Below the pieces are notes generated by a model, which was not told the DNA's origin, did no database searches, and saw nothing but the letters and a program-made list of their open reading frames with translations. Both the position numbers and the translations under genes were made by a program. A stretch of 64,000 nt of DNA, taken from contig NZ_BAFP01000270.1 in NCBI RefSeq assembly GCF_000308455.1, forward strand, positions 23,769 to 87,768. The letters are read 5' to 3'. Below are positions 50,691 to 59,152 of this stretch, piece after piece (the first letter of the stretch is position 1; every line of letters starts with the position of its first letter). Source of the DNA: Nocardia abscessus NBRC 100374. GTDB taxonomy: Bacteria; Actinomycetota; Actinomycetes; Mycobacteriales; Mycobacteriaceae.

Positions 50691-51813
50691 GGTGTCGAAC
50701 GTGTGCAACTATCCGGGCTGTTCTCGTCCCATCATGCGAGGAGCTGGTCCCGGCCGTCCTTCGGAGTACTGCGACCGCGCCGATCACACGCGCTGGCGTG
50801 CATGGCGGGAACGGCAACGGCAACAACAGGAAGCGGAAGGGGCGACCGCTGCCGTCACTGTGACGCAACCGGGCCCGGTGACCGTCGCCCGCTTGCGCGC
50901 CGATGAGTTGCTCACCCAGTTCCGCGGGCTCGCCGAACAGCTGAACACCACGTTGAATGCTGCCGTCGCGGAGTTGTCCACGCTCGCCGACCCATCGGTT
51001 GCCGAGGCCCAGGTGCAGGCAGTTCAGGTCGACGCGGCACGGCGGATCGCCGAGGCGGAAGGCGCCACCGTGGCGGCCGAGCAGGCGCGGCGGGAGGCGC
51101 AGGAGGCCAGAGAACTCGCCGAATCCGCCGCCGAGGACGCGGCAGGCGCCGCCGAGCAAGCGGAAGCGCTGATCGCCGAGGCGAACTCGGCGCGCGACGA
51201 CGCGCTGCGCGAGGTCGAACGCGTCACCAAACAGGCCGCCGACGAGGTGTTCGCCGCGCGCAGCGACGCCGAAGCCGATGTCCGCGCCGTGCGGCGCGAG
51301 GCCGCCGAGCAGACCGAACGCATCGAACAGCAAGCCGCGGACCACGTTCAGCGCGCCGAGCGCCGCGCGGAAACCGAGATCGCGCACGCCCAGCAGGAAG
51401 CGGAGGCGCGGGTCGCGGCCGCCCGGTCCGAACGCGATCTCGCCGCGCAGCGCGCGGCCGACGCCGAACGGGCGACCGAGCGCGCCGAACAAGCCGCCGC
51501 CGAGCGCGCCGAAGCTGCCGAGGAGGCACGCGCCGAATGGCGCAGGGTCCGCGCCGAACTCGACGCCACTCGGACCGAACTCACCGAAACCCGTCGCGCC
51601 GCAGCGGCCGAGCTCGCCGCCGCCCGAGCCGAGGCCGCCGTCGCCGTAGAGAAGGCGCGCGCCGAAGCCGCCGAGCGTCTTCAAGCGCTAGACGAGGCCC
51701 GCGCCCAGACTCTCGCTCGTGCCGAACGCGCCGAAGCCCAACTCGACGAACTGCTCGCCGAGAGGCGCCGCAAATCAGCCGCTACCGAACCGGATGATCG
51801 CCACGACGGCTGA
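50689..51813 (+). CDS. Zinc-finger/coiled-coil protein (KfrA-like architecture)
   Basis: A 374-residue protein. The N-terminus has a likely zinc-binding module CNYPGCSRPIMRGAGPGRP then EYCDRADHTRW, with three cysteines and one histidine (Cys6, Cys11, Cys28, His33), of the type seen in actinobacterial DNA-binding or HNH-adjacent proteins. From about residue 65 to 360 it is an almost unbroken Ala/Glu/Arg-rich coiled coil (AEAEGATVAAEQARREAQEA). This layout recalls KfrA-type plasmid proteins and coiled-coil partners of integrases. GTG codons at 50689 or 50692 start it, overlapping the last TTTCGT repeat, so autoregulation is likely. It could be an element-maintenance or nucleoid-type protein. 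Confidence 0.8.
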   Translation: MVSNVCNYPGCSRPIMRGAGPGRPSEYCDRADHTRWRAWRERQRQQQEAEGATAAVTVTQPGPVTVARLRADELLTQFRGLAEQLNTTLNAAVAELSTLADPSVAEAQVQAVQVDAARRIAEAEGATVAAEQARREAQEARELAESAAEDAAGAAEQAEALIAEANSARDDALREVERVTKQAADEVFAARSDAEADVRAVRREAAEQTERIEQQAADHVQRAERRAETEIAHAQQEAEARVAAARSERDLAAQRAADAERATERAEQAAAERAEAAEEARAEWRRVRAELDATRTELTETRRAAAAELAAARAEAAVAVEKARAEAAERLQALDEARAQTLARAERAEAQLDELLAERRRKSAATEPDDRHDG

Positions 51814-52293
51814 CCAGCGAAATGCCCGATCCGGCCACGGCTTCCTCGGCACTCGCTGGGTGTAAGACACCGGTGATGCGTCGTGGTGTCGCAGATCGTC
51901 GCGCTGCTCATCGGGATGCGCTGGCTCGGGTCCGAAGCGAAAGCGACACCCCCGTCGGTATCGGTGCAGATCGCCGCCATGCTCTCCCTCACACAAGGAT
52001 TCGGATTCCCGCACGACGGATCGTCCTACACCGACATCCCGGTCGGCGGGTGGATCGTCCGGGTCGGCCGACTGTCGGAAGCCACTGCCACGCCGGACGA
52101 CGTGGCGACCGCCGGTAAGGATCAGTGCCCCGTGGCGTGTCGACGAGGCGACCACCGCACGCGGCGTAATCCTCTGGATGGCCGCGTGATCCGGGGCAGC
52201 CGACGTGCTTTTGGCGCAATCGGCCTGCGACGAATAGCCGCCCGGACGGGGCAAATAGATCGTTAACCCCGGTCTCGGTCATATCATGTAGCT
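51814..52293. other. 480-bp stretch without a supported gene
   Basis: A 127-codon rightward frame (51883-52266) exists, but it has no family motif, its second half is Arg-rich, and it has no ribosome site. Frames on the minus strand are similar in quality. It may be the right border region of the integrated element. Confidence 0.4.
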
Positions 52294-52890
52294 ATGCCCG
52301 AAACCGGAGTCGAAGGGCGTACGGAACCACTGGCCGGCGAAGCCCGGCAGACGGTACTGGTGGCCGGTGCCTGTTCGATGATCATGGGTGTGGCCCTGGC
52401 GGTGTGGCCGCACAAGTCGATGCCGACAGCGGAACTGCTGTCCGGCGGCTATCTGCTGCTCAACGGGATTGTTCAGCTGATCGTCGCGGTCGGCGCTCGT
52501 TTCGCCACACCGCTGCGGGTGCTGGTGGTCGTGAGTGGCGTCCTGTCGGCCCTGCTGGCGATGTTGTGCTTCGCCGGCGGGAATTCGACGCTGTTGCTGT
52601 CGTTCTGGATCGGGTTGGCGTGGGCGATCCGCGGAATCTGCCATGCCACCGTGGCGGTGTGGGTCGACGACCTACCCGGCCGCGGGCGGCAGGAGCTTTT
52701 CGGCCTGGCCACACTGACGTTCGGCGTGCTGGTCGGTGCGCTGCCGTTCGAGTCCCTGGACGCACTCGGCTGGCTGGCCGGAGCGTGCCTGCTCGCGCTC
52801 GGTGCCACCGAAGCGTTCTTCGCCGCGGGCACCCGGCATGACCCGGTCGCGGCACCTGGTGTGACGCCGCCCCTGCGCCTGCACGGCTGA
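52294..52890 (+). CDS. HdeD family membrane protein (DUF308)
   Basis: A 198-residue membrane protein with six predicted helices: TVLVAGACSMIMGVALAVWP, ELLSGGYLLLNGIVQLIVAV, LRVLVVVSGVLSALLAMLCF, STLLLSFWIGLAWAIRGICH, a short pair near LATLTFGVLVGALPF and LGWLAGACLLALGATEAFFA. The WAIRG motif and the three paired hairpins are typical of HdeD/DUF308. HdeD contributes to acid resistance in E. coli; the role in actinobacteria is not established. It is transcribed rightward, 54 bases before the subtilase gene. Confidence 0.87.
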   Translation: MPETGVEGRTEPLAGEARQTVLVAGACSMIMGVALAVWPHKSMPTAELLSGGYLLLNGIVQLIVAVGARFATPLRVLVVVSGVLSALLAMLCFAGGNSTLLLSFWIGLAWAIRGICHATVAVWVDDLPGRGRQELFGLATLTFGVLVGALPFESLDALGWLAGACLLALGATEAFFAAGTRHDPVAAPGVTPPLRLHG

Positions 52891-52944
52891 GCCGCACAGC
52901 GCATCCGGTGGCGGGCCATCCGCAACCCAGGTTGACTGGACGCC

Positions 52945-54375
52945 ATGGCATCCCAGCATTCAGAGCTCCGGTCGCCCGCAGAGCTGATCGTGGTCACCCA
53001 TGGCGCCGAGACCGCGATCACACCGATCGCCCTGCGCGAAAGCCGCAGCGTGCAAGCACATCTGGGCGAATTGCTTCCCGCCGGAGTCGAACTGGTGCGC
53101 GTCTTCGGACCGGCCAACCGCCTGGAGCGCAGGCTCACCGGCACTTCGCATGAGGATGCCGGTGCGGAGTACCTCAACTACTTCTCCGTCCAGGGCGTCA
53201 CCGGCGAGCTCGACGAGCTGGCCGCGCGGTTGCGCGCCGCCGACGAGGTGGCGGCGGCGTATGTGAAGCCGCCTGCCGAACCGCCGATCGCGCCGGAAGG
53301 CGCGGTGGCTGTCATCGATCGCTCGACCGACGAAGCGCCCCCGGTGACCCCGGATTTCGGCGAACGGCAGGGGTATCTGGAGGCCGCCCCGCAGGGAATC
53401 GATGCTCGCTGGGCATGGACGGTGCCGGGTGGCCGCGGCTCCGGCGTGCGCGTGGTGGACATCGAGGGCGCGTGGCGGTTCACCCACGAGGACTTGCGGG
53501 TCAACCAGGGCGGCGTGATCGGCGGCAGCCCCGCACCGCAGCAGGGCTGGCGCGACCACGGTACCGCCGTTGCCGGTGCGATCAGCAGCGACGTGAACGC
53601 CTACGGCATCACCGGCATCGTGCCGGAGGCGTACATCCGCGCGGTATCGATCTTCGGATCGGGGTCCGCGGCCGCCATCCGCTCGGCCGCGGACGTGCTG
53701 AACCCCGGCGATGTGATCCTGCTGGAAGTGCACCGTCCCGGACCGCGTTTCGCCTACGCCAACCGGGCGGATCAGCGCGGCTACATCGCGATCGAATGGT
53801 GGCCCGACGACGCGGCGGCGATCCGGTACGCCGTCGGAAAGGGCGTCATCGTGGTGGAGGCCGGTGGGAACGGCGGCGAGGACCTCGACGCCGCGCTCTA
53901 CGACACCCGGCCCGCGGAGTTCCCCACCAACTGGCGCAATCCGTTCCGCGGCGGCGAAGCCGACTCCGGAGCGATCATCGTCGGAGCCGGTGCGCCACCA
54001 CCCGGATTCCACGGCCGCGACCACGGCCCGGCACGCTCCCGACTGGAATTCTCCAACTACGGTGAGCGAGTCGACGTGCAGGGATGGGGCCTGGAAGTCA
54101 CCACCACCGGATACGGCGACCTGCAGGGCGGTCCGGACGAAGACCTCTGGTACACCGACGTGTTCAGCGGAACCTCGAGCGCGTCCCCGATCGTGGTCGG
54201 CGCTGTCACGAGTTACCAAGGAATGAGCGCGGCCGCAGCCGGGCGCAAGAAGCCCGCCGAGGTGCGCGCCCGGCTCCGCGAAACCGGCTCGCCGCAAACC
54301 GATGCCCCGGAACGGCCCGCCACCCAGCGCATCGGCAACCTCCCGGATCTGAAGTCGATGATCCTGCCGAGGTAA
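52945..54375 (+). CDS. Subtilisin-like serine peptidase (S8), apparently cytosolic
   Basis: A 476-residue peptidase. The catalytic triad is Asp172 (VRVVDIEGAW), His205 (RDHGTAVAGA) and Ser411 (FSGTSSASP), with the oxyanion Asn309 in EAGGNGGE. The N-terminal ~150 residues form a separate region that could be a prodomain (ELIVVTHGAETAITPIAL). There is no signal peptide, unlike mycosins and most subtilases, so it may act inside the cell or be exported in another way. The loops around 215-300 show no known specificity motif. The target is unknown. The upstream gene is HdeD; the ATG at 52945 has only a weak ribosome site. Confidence 0.88.
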   Translation: MASQHSELRSPAELIVVTHGAETAITPIALRESRSVQAHLGELLPAGVELVRVFGPANRLERRLTGTSHEDAGAEYLNYFSVQGVTGELDELAARLRAADEVAAAYVKPPAEPPIAPEGAVAVIDRSTDEAPPVTPDFGERQGYLEAAPQGIDARWAWTVPGGRGSGVRVVDIEGAWRFTHEDLRVNQGGVIGGSPAPQQGWRDHGTAVAGAISSDVNAYGITGIVPEAYIRAVSIFGSGSAAAIRSAADVLNPGDVILLEVHRPGPRFAYANRADQRGYIAIEWWPDDAAAIRYAVGKGVIVVEAGGNGGEDLDAALYDTRPAEFPTNWRNPFRGGEADSGAIIVGAGAPPPGFHGRDHGPARSRLEFSNYGERVDVQGWGLEVTTTGYGDLQGGPDEDLWYTDVFSGTSSASPIVVGAVTSYQGMSAAAAGRKKPAEVRARLRETGSPQTDAPERPATQRIGNLPDLKSMILPR

Positions 54376-54605
54376 GCCGAAACGAACGAAACTCTCACGA
54401 ATCGCGGCACCGGACCAGCATTGCGTTGTTCGGCATCCGCATAGAGTCGATTCCGCACGTCACAATCAGCTTGAGGCATAGTTGCTTACAGTGGAATCGG
54501 CGTGCCCGATCGGCGTGGGCAGCGGCTTCTCGGCTTCGCAAACTGGCCACCGACCCACGAATGGCCGGATAGGCAGGGATCTTCGTGCTCGTTGTCGCGC
54601 GACGG

Positions 54606-55442
54606 TCAGCCCACGCGTGCGGCCAGCAGCAGTTCCAGCAGCAGCTGGGCGAACTCGGCGGGCGCGTCGGTGACTCCGCTGTGCCCGCCGGGGAACTCGG
54701 TCAGCGGAATGTTCAGTTGCGCGGCGAGTGCCTCCGCGGGACGGTGGGGGAGCTTGCCCTTGCTGTCGCGGCCCGCACCCAGCACCAGACGGTCGGTGAC
54801 CGACGTCAAAGCCGCCACGTTCGGCAGGTAGGAGGTGATCGGACGCAGTTCGTGCGCCATGCTGCGCGGAGCGTTGGCGTGCAGCCGTTCCATCATCGCG
54901 GCGGCGCGCGGCGACAGGCCGGCCGGATCCGGCATGGCGACGCCACCACCGATCCCCTCGAGGAAGCGCGCACCCGCGGCAGCCAGCCCCTCGGTGGCGA
55001 ACAGTTCGCACACCTCCTCGACGAACGCCTTGTGCTCCGCGGCGTCGGGCAGCACGCCGAACGACGGCGGCTCGTGTGCGATAACCAGCCGCAACCGCCC
55101 CGGATGCCGGGCGAGCAGGTCCAGCGCGACCACCGCCCCACCGCTGCCGCCGAATACGTACGCCTGTTCGCCCTCGGGCGTGAGGTGTTCCAGCAGCAGG
55201 TGGGCATCCTCGCTCTGCACCTCCACCTCGATGTCGGCCGGCGGTCCGGGGTCGAGCACACTGCGGGAGTAGCCGCGCGGATCCACGGCCACCACGGTGA
55301 AGTGTTCGGCGAGCGGCTCGATGACGGGATCGAAAACCGCCGCGTCACCTCCGCTGCCGGGCAGCAACAGCAGCACCGGCCCGGCACCGCTCACCTCGTA
55401 GTACAGCGTGGCCCCGGGGACTTTCACCGTCTCGGATCTCAT
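54606..55442 (-). CDS. Alpha/beta hydrolase coupled to TetR
   Basis: A 278-residue alpha/beta-fold hydrolase. Conserved parts are VLLLLPGSGGDAAVFD (oxyanion region), VVAVDPRGYSRS, the nucleophile elbow FGGSGGAVVAL (Ser of GxSxG) and the catalytic His in FPGGHSG. The acid is probably the Asp/Glu after VTDRLVLGAGRDSKG. Substrate unknown; such enzymes include esterases and haloperoxidase-like proteins. AAGGAGAG precedes the ATG, which overlaps the TetR stop (ATGA), so the pair is cotranscribed. It is homologous to the divergent hydrolase at 56170 (same FPGGH and GGSGGA/GSSGGA motifs). Confidence 0.9.
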   Translation of the reverse strand: MRSETVKVPGATLYYEVSGAGPVLLLLPGSGGDAAVFDPVIEPLAEHFTVVAVDPRGYSRSVLDPGPPADIEVEVQSEDAHLLLEHLTPEGEQAYVFGGSGGAVVALDLLARHPGRLRLVIAHEPPSFGVLPDAAEHKAFVEEVCELFATEGLAAAGARFLEGIGGGVAMPDPAGLSPRAAAMMERLHANAPRSMAHELRPITSYLPNVAALTSVTDRLVLGAGRDSKGKLPHRPAEALAAQLNIPLTEFPGGHSGVTDAPAEFAQLLLELLLAARVG

Positions 55443-56026
55443 GATCTCTCCTTGTCGTCGGTCGGCCACTGCTCGAGCGTGATGTGCAGGGCGTCGATGA
55501 TGCGTTCCCAGGATTCGGCGGTGGAGCGCGCATGCCCGAAACCGCCGGTCGCCTCGAGCACGCTGTATCCGTGGAAGGTGCTGCGCAGCAGGCGGACCGC
55601 GTCGGTCCGGTCGGGTTCGGCCAAACCGTAGGCGCGCAGCATCCCGTAGGTCAGCTCGACGGCGCGCAACGCGCCGGTTGCGGTGCGCGCCACCTCGGGG
55701 TCGAACGGGAGCTGGGTCGCGGCGTAGCGGCCGGGGAAGCGCAGTGCGAAGTCCCGCCAGGCATGGGCGTAGGCGGCGAGCGCGTCGCGACCGGCGCGAC
55801 CGGCGATCGCGGCGGCGATCAGCTCGGTCTTCTCCGTGGCCGCCAGCACGGCCACTCGGGCACGCAGATCGCGGAGATTTTTGACGTGCGAATACAGGCT
55901 CGCGTCCTGAACGCCGAACTTCTTGGCCACCGCCGACATGGTGAGGTTGTCCAGCCCGATCTCGTCGGCGAGATCGGCAGCGGCCCGCGTGATCCGCTCC
56001 GCGGTCAGCCCCGCTCGCGCCATCAT
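55439..56026 (-). CDS. TetR family regulator between two hydrolases
   Basis: A 195-residue repressor with the WHG-type C-terminal domain. The helix-turn-helix is LTMSAVAKKFGVQDASLYSHVKN at about 28-50 (split LTMSAVAKKFG and VQDASLYSHVKN). RFPGRYAATQLPFDPE is typical of this subfamily. GGAGGTG is six bases before the start. Its own promoter contains a palindromic operator in the spacer between -35 and -10 (56063-56081), so it very probably represses itself together with the coupled hydrolase, and possibly the divergent hydrolase at 56170. Confidence 0.92.
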   Translation of the reverse strand: MMARAGLTAERITRAAADLADEIGLDNLTMSAVAKKFGVQDASLYSHVKNLRDLRARVAVLAATEKTELIAAAIAGRAGRDALAAYAHAWRDFALRFPGRYAATQLPFDPEVARTATGALRAVELTYGMLRAYGLAEPDRTDAVRLLRSTFHGYSVLEATGGFGHARSTAESWERIIDALHITLEQWPTDDKERS

Positions 56027-56062
56027 GTGCCCACCTCCAGAAAGCTAGTCCTATTAGTTTAT

Positions 56063-56081
56063 AACCTAGGAGGCCTAGTTT
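56063..56081 (-). promoter_or_regulatory. Operator in the TetR/hydrolase promoter
   Basis: CTAGG-AGG-CCTAG (56066-56078) is a perfect inverted repeat; with flanking AA/TT it extends to 19 bp with one mismatch. On the minus strand it fills the spacer between TTGCGA (-35) and TATAAA (-10), 18 bases apart. Binding should block RNA polymerase directly. A further CTAG half-site is present at 56045. Confidence 0.7.
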
Positions 56082-56169
56082 TCGCAATCGCGGCGAGCCC
56101 GGCGATGAATCCCACTCGTGCGCACCGTCTGCATTGGCGGGCAGGAAATCAACCGCACGAGGAGAATTC

Positions 56170-57000
56170 ATGACCCGGATACCGCCGGCGGTCATCGCCG
56201 GAACGCTCGACGTCCCAGGCGCGCACCTGTACTACGAGCTGCGCGGCACGGGTCGGCTGCTGGCGCTGGTCGGCGCACCGATGGACGCCGCCGCGTTCGC
56301 CCCTTCGGCCGAGCTGCTCGCCGCCGACCACACCGTGCTCACCACCGACCCGCGCGGACACCGCAGCAGCACCCTCGCCGATCCCACCCGGGACTCGACC
56401 CCGGAACTGCGCGCCGACGACCTCGCCCGGTTGATCACGCAGGTGAACGCCGGGCCCGCCACGGTCTTCGGTTCCAGCGGTGGCGCGGTGACCGCACTCG
56501 CGCTGGCGCAGGCGCGTCCCGATCTCGTCACCACCGTGATCGCGCACGAACCCCCGATCGACGCGCTGCTCGCCGACCGGGACGCGCACCGCGCCGCGAC
56601 CGAGGACATCATCGCGACCTACGCCGCGAGCGACGTGCTCGGCGCGTGGCGGAAGTTCTTCGCGGCCGCGAACATTCCGATGCCAGAGCTGGCGCTGGCG
56701 CAGATGTTCGGCCCGGATCGCGACCCGCAGCAGGTGGCCGGCGAGCGCTATTGGTTCGCCCACGAACTCCGAGGCACCACCACCTGGGAGCCCGACCTCC
56801 TCGCCCTGCAGGCGGTGCCGGCCCGCCTCGTCGTGGGCGTCGGCGCGGATTCCGCCGGGCAGTTCTGTGATCGCACCTCGCGCGCGCTGGCCGCGGCGCT
56901 CGATGTGGCGCCCGCGATGTTTCCCGGCGGGCACACCGGGTTCGCCGACGATCCGGCCGCCTTCGCCGTCCGGCTACGCGAGATCGCGAGCACGCCATGA
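56170..57000 (+). CDS. Alpha/beta hydrolase divergent from TetR
   Basis: A 276-residue alpha/beta hydrolase, paralogous to the one ending at 54606. It has VLTTDPRGHRSS, the nucleophile elbow VFGSSGGAVTAL, HEPPIDALLADRD in the lid region and the catalytic His in FPGGHTGFAD. The first oxyanion segment is ALVGAPMDAAAF, weaker than in the paralogue. GGAG lies five bases before the ATG at 56170; a longer frame to 56134 is less likely. Regulation by the divergent TetR protein is probable. The substrate is unknown. Confidence 0.9.
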   Translation: MTRIPPAVIAGTLDVPGAHLYYELRGTGRLLALVGAPMDAAAFAPSAELLAADHTVLTTDPRGHRSSTLADPTRDSTPELRADDLARLITQVNAGPATVFGSSGGAVTALALAQARPDLVTTVIAHEPPIDALLADRDAHRAATEDIIATYAASDVLGAWRKFFAAANIPMPELALAQMFGPDRDPQQVAGERYWFAHELRGTTTWEPDLLALQAVPARLVVGVGADSAGQFCDRTSRALAAALDVAPAMFPGGHTGFADDPAAFAVRLREIASTP

Positions 57001-57044
57001 CACCCGGAAGCCGCCGAATCACCGTGACCGCGCTCCCATTCGGC

Positions 57045-57287
57045 TCACAAAGTGAATCGGCGTCCCTTCGCGGCCCACTCGCCCCGGCCCCTGGGCGTGA
57101 TGGCCCAGCGTCCCCGGTGCCGGCAATCCATGATCAAACCGCGCGACTGTAGACGCAGCAATGCGCTGCGCACCGACCATGCGGTCAGTCGCGCCTGCTG
57201 AGCCAGTTGCTCGACGGTGAGCAATCCGCCCGGCGCCAGCACACCCAGCACCGCGAAATCAGCGGCAGTCCTGGGTCGTCTCATCAT
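57045..57287 (-). CDS. Small winged helix-turn-helix protein
   Basis: An 80-residue DNA-binding protein made of a single winged helix (FAVLGVLAPGGLLTVEQLAQ, ARLTAWSVRSALLRLQSRGL, then the wing RHRGRWAITPRGRGEW). It resembles MarR/PadR-type minimal regulators that lack a ligand domain. I use the ATG at 57287 (a second ATG follows directly). AAAGG precedes it at about eight bases; a longer frame reaches 57458 but is implausible. It is convergent with the hydrolase at 56170, 45 bases away, and divergent from the Scr1-type triad across ~200 bases, which it might regulate. Confidence 0.75.
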   Translation of the reverse strand: MMRRPRTAADFAVLGVLAPGGLLTVEQLAQQARLTAWSVRSALLRLQSRGLIMDCRHRGRWAITPRGRGEWAAKGRRFTL

Positions 57288-57487
57288 GTCGGAGCCTTTC
57301 CTTCGGGGAGAGGACAACCGGGGGAACGACATCGGCGCCGTGGCCCCGAGTTGCCGAATCGACGGTAGAAGGCGCACCGATGCCCCCGCCATGATTTTGC
57401 GCGACTTTGCGAACCACGTTGACCGGCAACGCCTGCGGTGGGGACGATTGCACGACATCGTCCGCCAGCTCTCGCAAAGGATCAGCT

Positions 57488-57772
57488 ATGAACCTGCGAC
57501 TTCTCGGATCCGGGTCCGACCATGGAGCGTGTCCCGCCGTGTACGCCACCGACACGGGCGTGCTCGTGGTGCAGGGCGATGCCACCGACCGGACCGGGAC
57601 GGTTCTCGTGCCACACCAGCTGTTGGACTGGCTGGAACCAGGGATGCGGCTACGGGTCGAGGCGAGCGGGACGTGTGGAGCGGTGCTGGTGGCCGGTGAG
57701 CCGGTCACCGATCCCGAACTGCTCGCCCAGTTGACTCTCGACTGTCACGAAACCGCCGTGGTGGTGCGCTGA
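57488..57772 (+). CDS. Small protein of the DUF6879/Scr1 cassette
   Basis: A 94-residue protein of unknown function. The start LRLLGSGSDHGACPAVYATDTG (split LRLLGSGSDHG and ACPAVYATDTG), followed by VLVVQG and later VTDPELLAQL with a final ETAVVVR, matches a small protein often found before DUF6879 genes in actinobacteria. The spacing AAGGA before ATG 57488 is good. Its stop overlaps the start of the next gene by one base. The trio with DUF6879 and the HTH/DUF5753 gene forms one unit. Confidence 0.75.
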   Translation: MNLRLLGSGSDHGACPAVYATDTGVLVVQGDATDRTGTVLVPHQLLDWLEPGMRLRVEASGTCGAVLVAGEPVTDPELLAQLTLDCHETAVVVR

Positions 57773-58365
57773 TGCTGCACGTGGTAGGCGACCGCTGTTT
57801 CGAGCCGCTCTTCCGGGCGGCTCGATTCCGCGCCTTCCATCTGGAGGTGAGAGACAACTACGTGCTGGAGGACGAGCAGGAAGCGTTGCGCCGCTTCGGC
57901 GCGGGAGTAGCGTACGAACGAGAGGAACAGCCCGAGTCATGGAAAGCCTGGGATGCTCTGATGGTCGAGTCCGCCGGTCGCGGAATCGCGCTCGAACGAC
58001 TAAGGGTCGTGACGGTCCCGCACTCCGACTACACCCGGTGGCTGTTGTCGGCGACCGACGACAACATCGCCACCGGCGAAGTAGTGCGCTGGCTGCCTCG
58101 GCATCTGGTCGAGCCGGCCGACCTGCCGCACGACGACTACTGGCTTTTCGACACGAACACGATCGCGTTCAACACCTTCGCCGAGAACGGGGCGTTCGTG
58201 GGTCTGTCGATCACCACTGACCCGGCGCTGGTCGCCCGCTGCCTGCAGGTGCGGGAACGGCTGTGGCCCAAGGGCATCGATCATCAGCGATATTGCGAGA
58301 GCGAGCACGTACCCGATGAACGGAGTGTCGGACGCACGCGAGGTGCTGGGTGCGCGCCTGCGTGA
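57772..58365 (+). CDS. DUF6879 family protein
   Basis: A 197-residue soluble protein. The start FEPLFRAARFRAFHLEVRDNY, split FEPLFRAARF and RAFHLEVRDNY, is the conserved opening of DUF6879. VVTVPHSDYTRWLL and DYWLFDTNTIAFNTF are further conserved parts. The family is found beside DUF397/Scr1-type regulators, and its biochemical role is unknown. The C-terminal ~25 residues overlap the next gene by 50 bases and are probably not conserved. One-base coupling to the small protein gene upstream. Confidence 0.82.
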   Translation: MLHVVGDRCFEPLFRAARFRAFHLEVRDNYVLEDEQEALRRFGAGVAYEREEQPESWKAWDALMVESAGRGIALERLRVVTVPHSDYTRWLLSATDDNIATGEVVRWLPRHLVEPADLPHDDYWLFDTNTIAFNTFAENGAFVGLSITTDPALVARCLQVRERLWPKGIDHQRYCESEHVPDERSVGRTRGAGCAPA

Positions 58366-59152
58366 ACTGCGTCGCGCCGCCCACCTGACCGGTCTGGAAC
58401 TGGCCGCGAGGTGCGGGTGGCATTCGAGCAAAGTCTCCCGGATCGAGGGCGGCAAGCAGACGCCTTCGGAAGCCGACCTCGCCGCGTGGTGCGAGGCGTG
58501 CGGCAATACCGCCGTGCTGGACGACCTGGTCGCCAACGCGCGCAATCTGCAGTCCATGTACCTGGAATGGCAACGCAGCGTCGCCTCCGGACACGCGCAC
58601 AGGCAACGGCAATCGATCGACCTGGAGGCGCAGACCACGCAGATACGCTGGTACGCGCCCGACACGCTGCCGGGACTGCTGCAAACCGAGGGTTACGCAC
58701 GCGCGATCCTGAACGCCTGCATCGCCGTCACCGGCGGACGTGACGACCTGGAGGACGCGGTGGCCGCGCGCATGGCCCGCAAGCAGGTGCTCTTCCGGGT
58801 GAAACACCGATTCCACTTCGTGGTCAACGAGACCGCGCTGTGGCGCACGGTCGGCGACGCCGCCACGATGGCCGAGCAACTCGCCTACCTGCTCGCGGTG
58901 ATGGCCAATCCGAGGGTCCGGCTGGGCCTCATCCCGATCTGTGCCGACTACCGTGCCCCCGCGACGAACTTCGTCATCTACGACCGCGCGCAGGTTCTGA
59001 CCGAAACGGTCTCGGCCGAGCTGACCATCACCCGGCCGTCGGAGATCGCGCTGCACGAGAAGACCTTCGCGATCCTCGCCGACCAAGCCGAGTACGGCGA
59101 CCGTGCCCGATTGCTGATCGCGAACGCGCTGGAACGCCGGCGCGGCGCCTAG
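58316..59152 (+). CDS. Helix-turn-helix/DUF5753 (Scr1 family) regulator
   Basis: A 278-residue regulator. The XRE-type helix-turn-helix spans 10-60 (LGARLRELRRAAHLTGLELA, then WHSSKVSRIEGGKQTPSEAD). From about 100 to the end it is DUF5753, with WYAPDTLPGLLQTEGYARAIL, split as WYAPDTLPGLL and QTEGYARAIL, and FVVNETALWR. This is the architecture of WhiJ-like and Scr1-type antitoxin-like regulators of actinobacteria, which act with small partner proteins. The cassette may be a development or defence switch; no DUF397 gene is present here. ATG 58316 lies inside the DUF6879 frame, a 50-base overlap. Confidence 0.9.
   Translation: MNGVSDAREVLGARLRELRRAAHLTGLELAARCGWHSSKVSRIEGGKQTPSEADLAAWCEACGNTAVLDDLVANARNLQSMYLEWQRSVASGHAHRQRQSIDLEAQTTQIRWYAPDTLPGLLQTEGYARAILNACIAVTGGRDDLEDAVAARMARKQVLFRVKHRFHFVVNETALWRTVGDAATMAEQLAYLLAVMANPRVRLGLIPICADYRAPATNFVIYDRAQVLTETVSAELTITRPSEIALHEKTFAILADQAEYGDRARLLIANALERRRGA

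Noticed and set aside
50578..51684. 368-codon Gly/Phe/Leu-rich frame on the minus strand
   Set aside because: It is the antisense of the Ala/Glu/Arg coiled coil; the plus strand protein has a zinc-binding start and a plausible heptad pattern.
51883..52266. 127-codon frame between the coiled-coil and HdeD genes
   Set aside because: No ribosome site, no motif, and an Arg-rich second half typical of non-coding GC-rich DNA.
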